A program made the translations under genes and the position numbers. A stretch of 64,000 nucleotides of DNA from Putridiphycobacter sp965230195 (GTDB lineage Bacteria > Bacteroidota > Bacteroidia > Flavobacteriales_D > Crocinitomicaceae), in contig OZ245997.1 in the NCBI GenBank assembly GCA_965230195.1, positions 1,674,001 through 1,738,000 on the forward strand, read 5' to 3'. Below the pieces are notes generated by a model, which was not told where the DNA came from, did not search any database, and saw only the letters and a list, made by a program, of their open reading frames with translations. Each line of letters opens with the position of its first letter. Position 1 is the first letter of the stretch. Positions 33,622 through 46,259 of the stretch are shown piece by piece.

Positions 33622-33698
33622 CCGCCATCCCTGTTGATCTCTTCCCCCAAACCTCTCATGTCGAGACGATCACCCTCTTGGAAAAATGTGCATTCTAG
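33622..33698 (+). pseudogene. Severed 3' end of the TrmA/RumA-type methyltransferase
   Basis: Reading from the duplicated CCGC gives PVDLFPQTSHVETITLLEK and a TAG stop at 33696-33698. This is the conserved end of TrmA/RumA proteins and includes the catalytic-base Glu of the HVE motif. It has lost its promoter and start through the insertion. The stop lies 24 bp from the UTP20 stop on the opposite strand. Confidence 0.9.
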
Positions 33699-33722
33699 AA
33701 ACAACATGTCGGCTGCCTTGTC

Positions 33723-36700
33723 TCATCCGTCCAGGCGCTGTCGTCTGGATACGGTGCCACGTTCTGTTTCTTCCTCCGATTCGTCGATCTCCGCCATCTC
33801 CATATCAAATTCCTCTTCTGCCTCACCTAACATCCTTTCCTCCTTCATGATCCCTGTGGATGATGCCTCCATCTTTTCTTCCTCGACAGAGGCCTTGTGT
33901 CTTTTGGACGCCGATTTTTTGCGATTTTGTTCCAAACGGCGTTTCGCAGCTCCTTCTGGATTTTTAACTCTCTACAAACGATCTAGTGAACCGCAGAAGA
34001 ATGCAAAGAGAGATGACCTGAATAGCCTCCTTAGTCTTGCGTTTTTTTCTTGATTCCTCAACGTTCTTCTTGGCTGTGGCATAAGCGTTTAGAAAAATAT
34101 CCTTCTCCAGGATTCCCCTTATGTACTCCATAACTTCTTCTGCCAGATTCCTGGCACCTTCCTCCGTCGAGCGCAGTTCCTTACATTCCACCAATCGGTA
34201 AATAGGATCCAGCATAAGCGGGAGATATGGCTCCAAACACTGATAACTGTTTAACCGAACGGCAAGAGCCGCCAGAAACTTCAAAGACGCTGTCCGGAGT
34301 CCAACAGATGTTTTGGATCGTTCATTGGCATATCGATTCATGCGGCGTATGAGACCCATAAGGGATAAACCAGGTGGCCCTTCGGCCTCTTCACAGTGAA
34401 AGCCTTCGTCTTCGACGACGATCTCATTCTTCCTCGGTAGGCAGCCGGACTGAACATTGAGAATGGGAGCGAGCCATACAAGGTTCTTGCTGCTCTGTAG
34501 TGCAGCACCTTCGTCGACGACATTCGATTCCAACACCATGTAGGAAGCGAATGCCAACTGTGAAGCTGTCATATTCCCAACGAGTCCAACGGAGTCTTTC
34601 GTCATCAGGGAATCGATCTTTCTCTCTAAGACATTGAACGCATAGCCTATTAGACGAAGGGACACGGTACGGATCCAGGTGTGCGGAAATCTCAACAGTT
34701 CCACAATACCGCCCCATGGTTCAGCATCGAAGGGAGGCTGCAGGAGTTGAGTTGGCCCTTCACAGAGCAACTCCATCAAATGAAGTGCACAGTAAAGTCC
34801 CTTCCATTCAAGAGATTCGCCTGCGTCGTACGAAGCGACGAGAGATGTTCTTGTTGACAGGCATTTCTGACAAAGATGCAGCAGGACTTCTTCGTGATGC
34901 TTGCAGAGATGCGCATGCTTCTCCATTAACACAAACATTGCCTGAAAGCCCATTAGGCGTAGGCTATCGGATGGCGTCTCTATCCACGTTAGATTCATCT
35001 TGATGAGTTCTTCAATACTCTTTTCTGGTAGTTTTGCAAACAAGGTCGACAAAACCTGCGAAAAGAATCTGGGTCGTCGCAGCGACGAGAAGATACGTAG
35101 TTTTTGCCTCGGCTGTTTGTTTCTTCAATGATGGGACAGTTTCTTGATGCAGTCTCTGAAGAAGAGGCACGTAGATCAACACGTGTTTGTCTTTCACGAG
35201 TTCGATTGGAAACTTCTGTACAAGTTGACGAATCATTTCCAGTGCCTCAGCGCGACCTGTGACAGGCACTCAGATCATTGGTCTGTTGAGCCGGATAACC
35301 TGTTTCGTATTCGTATGCCAGGTTTGCGAGTGTGAATACGATGTGCTGCTCCACTTGCTGATCCGAAAGGGGATAGTTCATGAGAAACTGCAGAAACAGA
35401 CTGGACGCCATTTGCCGAATCGGACCAGATAGATATTGAATCATCATCTCCCGAATCTGCAAACACCCCAATCCACACACTGCTCGTCTTGCCATGGTGG
35501 ATCGTTCTTACCTGTTTCATGAGATCATAGACTTTGGGGACAACGATCTTTTGATCGAGGATGGAACGAAGGAGTCTAAAAGACGCATGTGGGTCAGTTC
35601 GAACATCTAGATCCACCGAAATCAATGTCAGCAAAGAATTGACCTGTAAGCACTCAGAAAGCTGCCAAGCATTGAAAGAATGAGATTTGACTTGGAGGGA
35701 TGTCGGTTGAAACCAGTCTTTTGCGTGGAGGATTCTGGCCAACAGTCGCAGACAGTCTTGAGCAACTGGATCGTTCATGTTCGGAACAGCATCCAGCAGC
35801 CGAATAACAGCACTGCCCGCTTCAGCGGCGTTGTCTTTAAGCGAAGGGAGTGGCAATGCAATCATGTGTGTTAGTGCCTTCAACGAGAGGCTCGCCACTT
35901 TTCCGCGACGACCGTGCAGACATGAGATGAGCAGAGGCACAAAGGCATCGATCTCTCTTAGAGTTGTATCGCTGCACACTGAGGCATGCTTCAGCGACAT
36001 GCGCAAGAAATTGACAGTCATTTCCAAGAGCAAATGCCGATACCTATGTTTGCCATCCATGTATGCTCGGTGCCTTGACTGAAGGATACCTGGCAAGAAC
36101 ATCCTTTCGCCGTCGGTCTACGCTGTGCTCCAATTGGTCGATCGTGTCAGTGTTCTCTGGCCCCAACAACTTGGTGATCTCATTCTCTTCGGTGACCTCC
36201 TGGAGAGCAATCTTACGAACAAACTCCAGTTTTTCTGGAAGACCAGCAGTGGGATTCGCAAAGAACCCTCGTGCGGCGCAGTCCAACAGGGACTCAACAA
36301 TCAGACGTCGCCACAGGAGATGACACTTCATGATCTCCTCTACTCCATTACACATCTGGATTCAGATGTGAAACCGCAAGCACGATTGCCACCTTCGAGG
36401 AATTGCTTGATGGCGAGGCTTTGTGTTTTGAACGTGCAGTGTTTGCAAAGTAGATAGAAGGTTTCTTTCGACCGTGTGCTTTTGGCTTCACGATACTTGG
36501 ATGCAAACTCTTTGGCACCCCGTGCTTCGGCAGATTCACCAAACAAGGAATGGTCAATCAACGGAAGCACCAAGTGCATAACCATATCCACATCTGTGGC
36601 ATAAGGCTGCTCGCCAACCGTTTCCAGAACCTAATGATAAACCCTTGTCTGCCTAGCGCTTCATGTCGTTGGGGAATCTCACTGAGAATAGGGTGTGATC

Positions 36701-39700
36701 GAGGACATGTGCCATGTATCCTTTCATTGGAAGCGCACTGATGAGCGCTTGAATGCACTGGTGCAAAAATCGAGACCCCACGGCAACGGATACGGCTACA
36801 AAGACTTTCCGCGCATCGTCTCTCATAGACTGCTCTCGGCACAGCAACAGATGTGCCAGTTTCAACAGGAAACCTGCCACACCAATAACCGAAATGAACG
36901 ACTGGCAAACTGTTTTCCAAGACGAACCTCGAAGATCCGAACAGTCTGTCTCTGACCTGGATGCTAGAATCCTGGCTTGCGATACAGCCACTGGCAGACA
37001 TGCTCTATCTTCTGCTCGATTGAGCAAGAGACTGTCAAGCACCGGCAACACGTTTGCAAACAGATACTCGGACATTCTTTCCTCGTCATCTGCAAAAGAC
37101 AACCAGTCCTTCTAACGAGCAACTTTCGTCATGGATTCTAACTTGTCTTGCTGTTGTCTTCGTCTATGGTCTCACTGTCAGCGGGTGCAACAGAAGAGTC
37201 ATTTCTGCCACCTGCTGTTTGGTTTGTTCGTGCATTCGAGTAACAGGCGTCCACAACAACACAGAGCGCTCGGACCATTCCTTTCGTGGGATGTTCTTCT
37301 TTCCTGACCAATGCCAACATCTGATTCAAGAGCTTACGGTACGGGGGCCATGGCAACAGACATGCCACATTTGATAGAGTCTGGGCACCGATGTCAACCA
37401 AACATGCCTCTCGTGCTCGAGTCGCCTATATAAACATTCAGAATGAAGATTCGGGGACTCGGACTTACGAAATGGTGCAGTCTGGTCTTGGTCTTTTCAT
37501 TTCTGTCTCCTTCGAAGATGGTCTGCAGCAGTAAGGACGTTAACAGTTTTGCCATTTCAATAAGCTCTGGCGGCACTGTTCGATCCCTCCTATCACGTAT
37601 ACATGACAAATGGCTCTCCAGGTGGTTCGTGACCCGTTTCCAGGCCTTGATGCGACGGGAGACCTTGATATTGGCAACATTATGAAAGAAATCTTGCTCC
37701 GTGTCTTTGCTAAACAGATACTTCTTCCATCTGTAAGCACTGTCTTTGTCCTCGTCGATAATGGTCCAGACAACGACCAACTGTTCCTGGCGAACAGCCA
37801 GACAAGATTTGGCAATAGACTGAATGAGTTTGTCGAAGAGCCATCTTTTCAGAGACAGAGCATCCAGCATGCCAATTGCTTCTGGATCACAGGAGGTCAC
37901 CACTCTACAGAAAAGGACATCAGATGCTGTGCTCTGTCAAACAGAATAGAGTACTTTTGCAGTGCAGCAGATGCAGCCTGCCTCAATGTGAAGTCTTTCT
38001 CATTCTGCATTTCGAACAGACAGGCATTCAACAGAAGATCTGCTTCTTCCTGCTTTTCCAGACTCCAGAAAGATTCTGTCAGTGTTCTGAATGCATCCAG
38101 TCTCCGGTCGTAATCAATCTCATCGACTTGATAGGGAACGAAGCTGCACAGAGATGCAAAGATCTCGGCAGAGAACACAAAGGAAGGCAGATGCGCAGAC
38201 AAGGCGATGAAAACATCCGATAGCTTTGATCTGCATTCTCTTGCTTGAATCTTTAGCACTTTGGCGGCCAAAACCGAAACAAAGCTCCAGAGCTCGTCGG
38301 CAGAAAAGAGAGCATCTATTGTCTGCGATGCCTTTAGGAAAAGACTCGTCAGGCAGTTCAGAATCGGCAGAACAGATGGATCTGATCGAGATGTCTTGAG
38401 AAAGGCAAAAAGGGCAAGGGATAGTGGATGCAGTATCTCTTGGCAATGATCCAGCTGCAGCAGTCGCTCCAAGATTCCGAGCGCTCGATGCACATCCTCT
38501 GCATTCGGACGATGCTTAGTTGTCGTCGCATCGATGTAGTCTTTCATGTTAACGAGCAATCCGTGCAGAAATGGGACGCTGAGCTGAAGAATCTGCTGTT
38601 CTTCGTACCCGACGCAGAGATCCACAATATCCAGGACCAGACGTTGTCGCTCTCGAGATGATTCAGAATTCGACAACAGCGCAAAGACTGGAGACAACAA
38701 CTGTGTCAGTGTATCTGTGCCTGTATCTGCCTCTGTAGAAGAACTCATTTCTCGTGCGAAATGCGGAATGGCAAGTACGGAATGCAGAAGCTCTGCCGTG
38801 GCAAACATCCTTTATCACATCATCAGACGGTGATCTGTTTCTGATGCGATCTTACCCTGCTGTTGTGCTTGTGTCCATGAATCTAGCAATGAGCTGGTGT
38901 GAGATGCTGGTCAGGATCTCCAACAAGAATACATGCGATGCACACGATTCGGAGAACTGTTCGAGGAAACTGGACAGAAGGGCGACACAGCGAAGCTGCA
39001 GGTCACAAGAATCCTCTTCCTCCTCGTTATCCAGGTAAAACCTGATAATCGAAATCGGCCACATCAACAGGAAGGTGAGATATGGTTGGAGCTTGTGTCC
39101 CACGTTGAACACCAGAATGTCAACTAGACAGACAGCAATGCCTGTCAATACATGCGCTTCACTTTGAAGACCATACCCAAATGCAAAAGCTTCGTACGAT
39201 CCACTGCCGTTGCGAGATCGAGTTTAACTCTCTGCACCCAAAACTCCAAGGAGCTATTCTGCAGAAAAGAGGACCACCAGGGATGATCAAACATGTCAAA
39301 TTTTAGAGATCTCGACAGACGTTCTCGGTCTTGGGCCTGTTGCTGGAGAAGATTCTCCCAAGGGCGGAAACAGAGTTCGATGAGGGTGAGCAGGTCATCT
39401 GGTTCGGCACTGGAGAGATAAGAGAGAACAGCATCTCCGCGTCTTTTCTTTTTCGTCGCGATACTTGGAAAGAGCAGGCGGGTGATGACAGGAATGAGCT
39501 GTTCTCTGTCAACGGCTGCAATGCTTCCACCATCGACGGTTAGCTGGAAATGGATGAGAGCATGTTTGACTCCCGCTTTCTCTGTCATTTTAATGAGAGA
39601 TTGAAGATACGGATCCAGAAATTCTAAGTGCAGCTTGGAAAGCACGGACAGCACCAGCTTTTGCAGGTCAGTTTCTGTTAGGAGAGATCCAACGTCTTTG

Positions 39701-42700
39701 ATGAGTGTCTCCCTTTCGTCAATCGAGGAAAGAGAATCGATACCCAAGAGAGTCTCCAGGAAAAGCTGAGTCCCCTTGATCCACAGATGATGGGACAGCT
39801 GTCTATCTTCGGGGTCCTCTCCCTGAGATGGGAACGCTCTCATCAGCCTTTGCCGAATCCATTTCTGCACCAGAGGCAACCATTCGTGAATCTTTGTCTC
39901 CAGATAACATCGATCCACTCCTATGGCACCAGGGATCATGTACGAGGAAAGAGGGAACAGAGTTACCCTTTATCGCTTGCAGGAGATAAGAGAGTTCTGT
40001 GAATTCATCTGTCGCATCATCTACCTTCTTTACTCTTTCTCTTTCTGAAACTTCTGCATCGTTAACGGTCTCGGAATTAACCGTTGTGCCATTGGTAGGA
40101 GTCTTGGTTATACATCTGGCGTTGCTCAGGATTATGAAGTGCAATGCTTTGACGCGTTCAAAGATCCGATTCCAGTAGCTCTGAAAATGCATGTTCGTCA
40201 GGAAAGACAAGGTGTGAACTGCCAGTGGCCAGATTGGCTTGTAGCGCAGATGCAGCAATCCCAAGAAACTATGGAAACAAGAAGAATGAAATGACGCACT
40301 AAGAAGACCGTGTTCGATCTGCGTTCGAATGTCTTCCACAAGCCGTACAGCTTTTCGATCCAATCCATCAAAATCTCCTCTCTCGATCTCGAGCAACGTT
40401 GTGAACAGGCAGTACCTAAGAACATGAGGTATTTCCTGTAGCCCCCCCCCCCAAAAAAAGCTGTCATCACTTGTTTGATGAAGAAGAACTCTTTAGCACA
40501 CTTCGGTTTGCAATTGACAAAAATTCTAGCGCGTAACATCGAACAGTGCTGTCCGGATCGCAGAGAGATGGCCCCAGGTCTGCCATCCAGTAATCCAAGT
40601 CTTCCTTTCTGATGAGGCCCGAAAAATCAAAGCTGTCTTCCTCCATCTCCATTTCCGAATCTGTACCGACAGTATCCAAAACCGGCATCGTCATTCCCTG
40701 GATCAATTTCGACAGTTCTGAAACGCAGCGTAGATTCGCCCTTTCAGAGGGAGAGGCCTTCAGTCGAGACATCGCCTCCGTCAAGTAATTCACTAAGCAT
40801 GGCACGGGATCTCCCGATTCTTCCTCTCTGTTGATCTTAGCCTCGTTTTCGGCCAACTGCAGAACGATACGGCAACGAAGAGAGGCAACGTCCTCATCTG
40901 TCAACAACGTGGAGGGATCACCGGTATCCAACGATGCCAGAGAAGACAGCATTGGTCTTGTGCTCTCCACAATGACAGTAGGTTCATGAATGTAGATTTT
41001 GGATAAACCCTTCAAATAGTATGTTCCCATCGTGAATGCGGCGCGGACATTCCTTGAGGAGAAACGTCGGGTGCATTCATCCAAAGGCCATGCTTTCATT
41101 GTTTCGCAAAGCCATAGCGGAAAAGAGACCTCTCCAAAAAGTCCCTTCCCTTCTGATGCGACATCTACTGCCGAAATGGACTCCAGAAAAATATCGAGCT
41201 GAACCCATGCCATCTCTTGATGTTCTACTGAGGCTGTGCCATTCATGACGATCTTTGCTAAACGACGCAGCAGTGGATAGACAAGACTCTTCAGTGACGT
41301 GAGATCTCTGTTGGCTTCTTTGCTTATGTCGAACAGATCTGACAGACTCAGTCGGTTGACATTTTCAGTGAGCGTCTTCAGCTGCGCCTGACAGTCACTC
41401 CAGAGTGGATCTCTCCGAAAACGCCCTTCTAAGTTCAGTCCATGCAAAACGAACGTCACCGTCTCCCTTGCAAACATTCCACTCACCCACAAGGGAATGC
41501 CCATTGCGTCCAGCTCTCCCTGAACCGTTTCTGACAGAACCAGTCTCAAGAAACAGCAAATTGGATTTAGATTCTTGAGCAGAGCACCCTTCTTTCGTGC
41601 CAGCACAAAAGAGGCAATGGATATGAGACGGGTGATGCCGATCAAGAGGCCTGTGGCGTCCACTTCTTCATCTTCCGTTATGCTGTCTCGGGCATCGTTC
41701 ATTTTGATCTGCGTCAGACGAAGGAGTATTTTCCACAGTTCAATGGCTGCGGACGGATCCATTCGTTTCACCACATACCGTCCGATGACACTCTTGATAT
41801 ACTCTAAAGTTGCGTGCTGCAGAAATTCCTCCGTGAGCCATTTGGGTACAGTCTCTTTACGAGTGGAAGTTCGGTGTTGGCGAAAATGTGCTGTTTGAAT
41901 GAGATTGCTCTCCACCAGGATCTGCAAGATTTCTGGAGCTTTGGATCGAAATGTACCCATGACGCCCATGAGCATTTGCCCAACGAGCCCCGCGTATCCA
42001 TGCATGAATTCCTGTTTCCCACGATTGACGCATATCAATCCCAATAAACACCTGATCCCCATTCGACGTGTCTGGACTTTCACCTGTTCCAAGATGACGG
42101 CCAAGCTTTGACACGACAGTCGTCGCACAAATGGATCTGGATGCAGAATCAATGGCCGGATGGTTTTGGTCAAAAAATCTTTGAGCGTTGGATGAATGGC
42201 TCTCCGCAAATGTCTCACCACTTTTGTCATCGCAACGAATACATACCCCAACGTTTCTGGTTCCCATGCCAACTTCGTACTCAACGAAACGACAACCTCG
42301 ACCAGCTCAGGGACAAACTCAAGGAACATATCTACAGTACCCACCATCATCGAATCGCGGGGACACTTGTAAATGTGTTGATGCCTTGGATGTCACGAAC
42401 GAAACCGGCAAGGACTTCCATCAAGGCCCGCAGTGAGAGCGCTGCCTCTGGTATGAGTCTGATGTAGATGATTCGGATGATCTTCTTGCGAGAATGGATG
42501 ATTTTTGCGAGGGAACCGGAGAGAGGTGTTAGTTCATCATAAGCACTCTGGAAGTGCTCAGCGACGCAGTTGTCCCTCCAGTGCACAAGAGCCTGCTCGA
42601 GAAAGGTCTCTTTGTTGAGATCGTGTGACGCCACGACTTCGGTGCGACCCAACTGCATAAAGGGGGTAACATTGGTACTGCGACGGCGGCGACCGAGGGA

Positions 42701-42781
42701 TCGATAAGGCCGTCGACGCTTAGGGGCCCGTCTTACAAAGACGCCGCCACCTTCATGGCCAACCGCATTGAACGTAGACAT
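33723..42781 (-). CDS. UTP20: UTP20-like HEAT-repeat protein of the small-subunit processome
   Basis: Very large nucleolar protein needed for 18S rRNA processing. The 9 kb reverse-strand gene has many short introns and should encode about 2700 residues, the family's size. It starts with ATG at 42781 (MSTFNAVGHEGGG), then a basic stretch, VLAGFVRDIQG, and the N-terminal signature AWEPETLGYVFVAM with HPDPFVRRLSCQSLAVILEQ. HEAT-like helices continue throughout (TRLLFPSIATKKKRR; RIKAWKRVTNHLESH). The C-terminus is a charged tail (KRRLEQNRKKSASKRHKAS) usual for UTP20. Intron near 40398-40480 carries a homopolymer pair. Individual exon borders were not all set. It lies 36 bp after the DNAI4 stop. 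Confidence 0.88.
40442..40459 (+). repeat. C11-A7 homopolymer pair inside a UTP20 intron
   Basis: Eleven C followed by seven A on the + strand, read as T7G11 in the UTP20 intron that joins SSSSNK to YCLFTTLLE. The longest homopolymer noticed in the window, and a likely site of length variation or sequencing error. Confidence 0.85.
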
Positions 42782-42817
42782 AACGCGTCGATAGAATCGT
42801 TAATGCCCATGCGCAGA

Positions 42818-45800
42818 TTAGTTCTTGACGTTGGCATGGATAATGCGACGGAGATGCTCTTGTTGCTCTTCCCTGGATGATGTGACGTCTGTGATCACAT
42901 TGATCAGTTGCAGCACAGTGATGTAGCCTTGGTCGTCTCCACACATGAGAACCTTGGATTTTGGATTGAACGCTAGCTTGGTGAGAGATCGGCCAGGAAT
43001 GGTGTGGTAGGCAATGGGCTTGACTGTCGAAATAGAGACATCCCAAATCTGCAGACGCGGACATTGCCTCCAAGAAGAGGCCGAGTGCCATAATCTACTT
43101 CGATTTTGCCATTGGCTAGGGCGCAAGCGAAGACAGTTGAGCGAAACGGACACCATTGCACATCCATGATCTCCTCTTTTGTCGTATGGAAGGCAAAGAC
43201 GCAGGATGGTCGATCCGACAACCACATATGCATCATCCAATCCGCTCCACACGTGATAAACGCGCCAGGATAGAAAGGCGACCAGCGAACGGAGTAGACT
43301 GGCCCGAAATGCCCCGAATAGGCATCAATGTGCTGATCTCTGTAAGATGTCGAGCACTTGCGAACGACACCATCTTCAGCGCCTATACCAAATCTTATAC
43401 ATGCCATCACTTCTGATATTCAACCGTAAGATACCGACGAGATACAGTGTCGGATTTGTTGGACACAGAGCAAGACAGAGACCGCTGGTTAAGCGACTAA
43501 CGAACGGTGTTCGAGTCGGATGCGCTGCTTCGGCGTTCTTCTTTCGCGTCTGGTGCCGCAGTTTCATCAAATCTGAGTGTTCCAGTCCTCTGCTGATGGA
43601 CCATTGGATCACCCGGCCATCGCCGGATACGGAGAGTAGTTGCTCCTCTCCTTCTCTCGCGCTCGTCCACTCGAGCTATCGTGCATGCGCATCTCAAAAG
43701 GGGGCGGCGAATGTCGAGTTTGACGAGCTGTTCTCACTTGCCAAACGGGTTCCGTGTGTCCGCCGTCAGACGACGAGGATGACATGAACTCTCTGGCCGT
43801 TTTTTCTTGCAGGTCATAGAGAACAATGCCACCGTTGTACATTCCGACGGCCAGGATCTGCGGCGCCTCATTGGAAAACGCAAGAGCTGTCACTCCTGTC
43901 ATTCAATGTCGACAGAATACGCCAATGAAACGGCAAATACTCACCGTGTGACGTTGGGAATTGCCATTGAGGCTGTTCGGGATGCTTAAGAGACCAGAAG
44001 GCCACGCAGCCCGGACAGGCATGCGGCGTGAACTGTAGATTGCCGTAACCAACGGCCAGAACGTCCTCGTGTCCTCGTTTCCAGTCCAAGCACGTCACCA
44101 TCTTTGAACCGCCGTCCTCTTCGCTCTTCCATTCCCAGAGAACGTGAAGCTGTGGCATCATCATCGTCGATCGCCCCTCTACATCCTGAACCGGCATCGA
44201 GGCAGTTCCTGTCCTCAGGTGTACGGACTGTTGCGAGGGACATCGTTTCGTGATCGTCTGTCGCCTCTGATGCCGTTTCTAGCTTTGCGTGAGAAGCGTG
44301 ACTCATGCCGATCAGGAGGTGCGTTTGCCGAGCGCTCATCCGAAGTGGCCCTCTATTTGAGCTGCAGATGCTTCCTTCTTTAATACTGTCGAGGTCATCT
44401 CGGTCGTCGCATTTTGGCAGATATAACTTGACGGCGGCCATATCTCTGTAGGCAAAGAGTTGCGTCCTGTAGTGCGCTTGAACCGTAAGGGTATCCATGA
44501 GGCTCAAGGCATCACGTAAACCCGACATCGACGCGAGCGGATTCACGGTAGACTTCTCATTTCCATCCTTGTCGACAGATGGATCGGAACTATGCGATAG
44601 GGCTCCTGTTTGTTCAAAATCGGTGGCGATAGATGTCGTGAACGACGCCGTCGAAACCAGGCTTGCTCGAGAAGAGTAAGGTTGACTGAAGAAACTCGCA
44701 CTGCTCGAGCGATGATCCTCCATACTTCCGCGCTCCATCGACTAATCGGCGAAACGCGAACTCGACAAAGGAAAACTGCATCTGATGATGAGGCACCTCT
44801 CGATGCGTTGCGACATAGACACTGGCAACGTCCACTTCGTTGTGCTCAGAGCTTTGAACGATATCTACAAACAAACAAAAATATCCAACGAGTCAGCGTC
44901 TGTGTCTTTGGATACTTTGCTTAAACTGAACCATAGGGTCGACCCCATGGTTCTCCTGTTCCACGCCGTCAAGCATCGTGCGTTCCCAGCTTTGGTAAAT
45001 ATCCCATGCGGTCACCTTTGCACGATTGGAGCATGTGTCTGAGAGGAGTCGTCGTCACCTGTGTGTCTTTGTCGACATTTAAGAGTGATGCGCTCTGTGT
45101 CTCTTGTTGTTTGCGAAGCGGATTGATCGTTTGGGTGTCGCCGTCAGCAAATTCTTCAGGCGCTTCGTTGCGGGACTTCAGCATGGCATCGTACTGAGCG
45201 TTTGCCGTTTTTACGCTGTCGGCATTTTGGCTGTCCTCGTCGACTGCCCATCCTGATATCCAAGCAAACAGCAAAAGAGTCCTCGATCAGATAAGAATAC
45301 GTATGCATACCGCGCACATCCATCATCCAGAAGACCGGAGAGATGCTCAGTGTGATATCCACAAGACGATCGAGCTGTGACAAACGGAGTGTATCTGCCT
45401 CATCCCCCTCCACAACTTCGAAAGACATTTCTATGGCATCATCTGTTTCGCGTCGAGACTCGAAAATCGGCGCATCGCGGGCCATCTGCACGATATGACG
45501 TCTTCAGCGAGGATAACTGTGTTGCAGTAGATGTCACAGAGTTTCTGTGTGACGTCTCTTTGGTCAGAGCCGGAGACTGTGCGCCGCTTTCTGGCACGGT
45601 CGCCCCTTCGAAGCTAAAACTCGACATTCGATCCAACGTATTGTCTGATATTCCGCTTGTCCCGGAGCTCTTTGAGCCATCCGTCATACGAGATGGCAGG
45701 CATGTCCGAACGCCCGTCATCGGCATCGGCGTCCGATCGACGCCGTCGTCTATCACCTGCGATCCGTCTCGCCTCTCTCCGATGCCGTTATGGTCTCACC

Positions 45801-46058
45801 TGGATCCTTTCTACATGACTCTCCGTTCCTTTGACGTTGCGACCGCCAATGACAGAACTTCTGCTGTATCTCTGACTCGAACGGTCTGCGAAGAGATACT
45901 TCGTTCAAAGGGACGGACACGACTGTGCGATTTGTCATATACTTACTGCTGGGATGCCGAAAGAACGACGATCGCGCACGACTGCGCCGCCGATTCACTG
46001 GAAAGGAATTCGATCCACTCTCTTGACTCAAACGCTGTCCATCCACAGAGCCATGCAT
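42818..46058 (-). CDS. DNAI4: Dynein intermediate chain DNAI4 (WDR78)-like
   Basis: WD40 intermediate chain of the inner-arm I1/f dynein in motile cilia. The start ATG is at 46058 (MHGSVDGQRLSQESG). Exon joins give VERIQ to VIDDGVDRTPMPMTG, the conserved DNAI4 N-terminal motif. Further on are VDITLSISPVFWMMDVRG and NAQYDAMLKSRNEAPEEFAD, then a long Ser-rich linker. The WD40 part includes VTCLDWKRGHEDVLAVGYG, AFWSLKHPEQPQW, GVTALAFSNEAPQILAVGM, DAYSGHFGPVYSVRWSPF, ITCGADWMMHMWLSD, DVQWCPFRSTVFACALANG and LAFNPKSKVLMCGDDQG. It ends at TAA 42818-42820. Exon borders in the middle third are approximate. Confidence 0.88.
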
Positions 46059-46259
46059 AGCTTAGCACGAATCAATACGGATCGCGGATCTCTTCGGTCA
46101 ACGAATGCGCATGTTCTCAGGCATCGTCATTCGTTCGCGTCCTTAGTGTGCGTGCAAACAGCAGCGTTTGAATTAACAAAATTCCTGTCTTTCGAGCTGA
46201 ATACATGTGGATCGCATGCAAGAGAAGTGTCCACAAGCGACGACGTCGCTCTTGAACAT

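Noticed and set aside
43490..43530. tRNA B-box-like GTTCGAGTC.
   Set aside because: No matching A box, acceptor stem or anticodon arm upstream, and it lies in the DNAI4 coding region.
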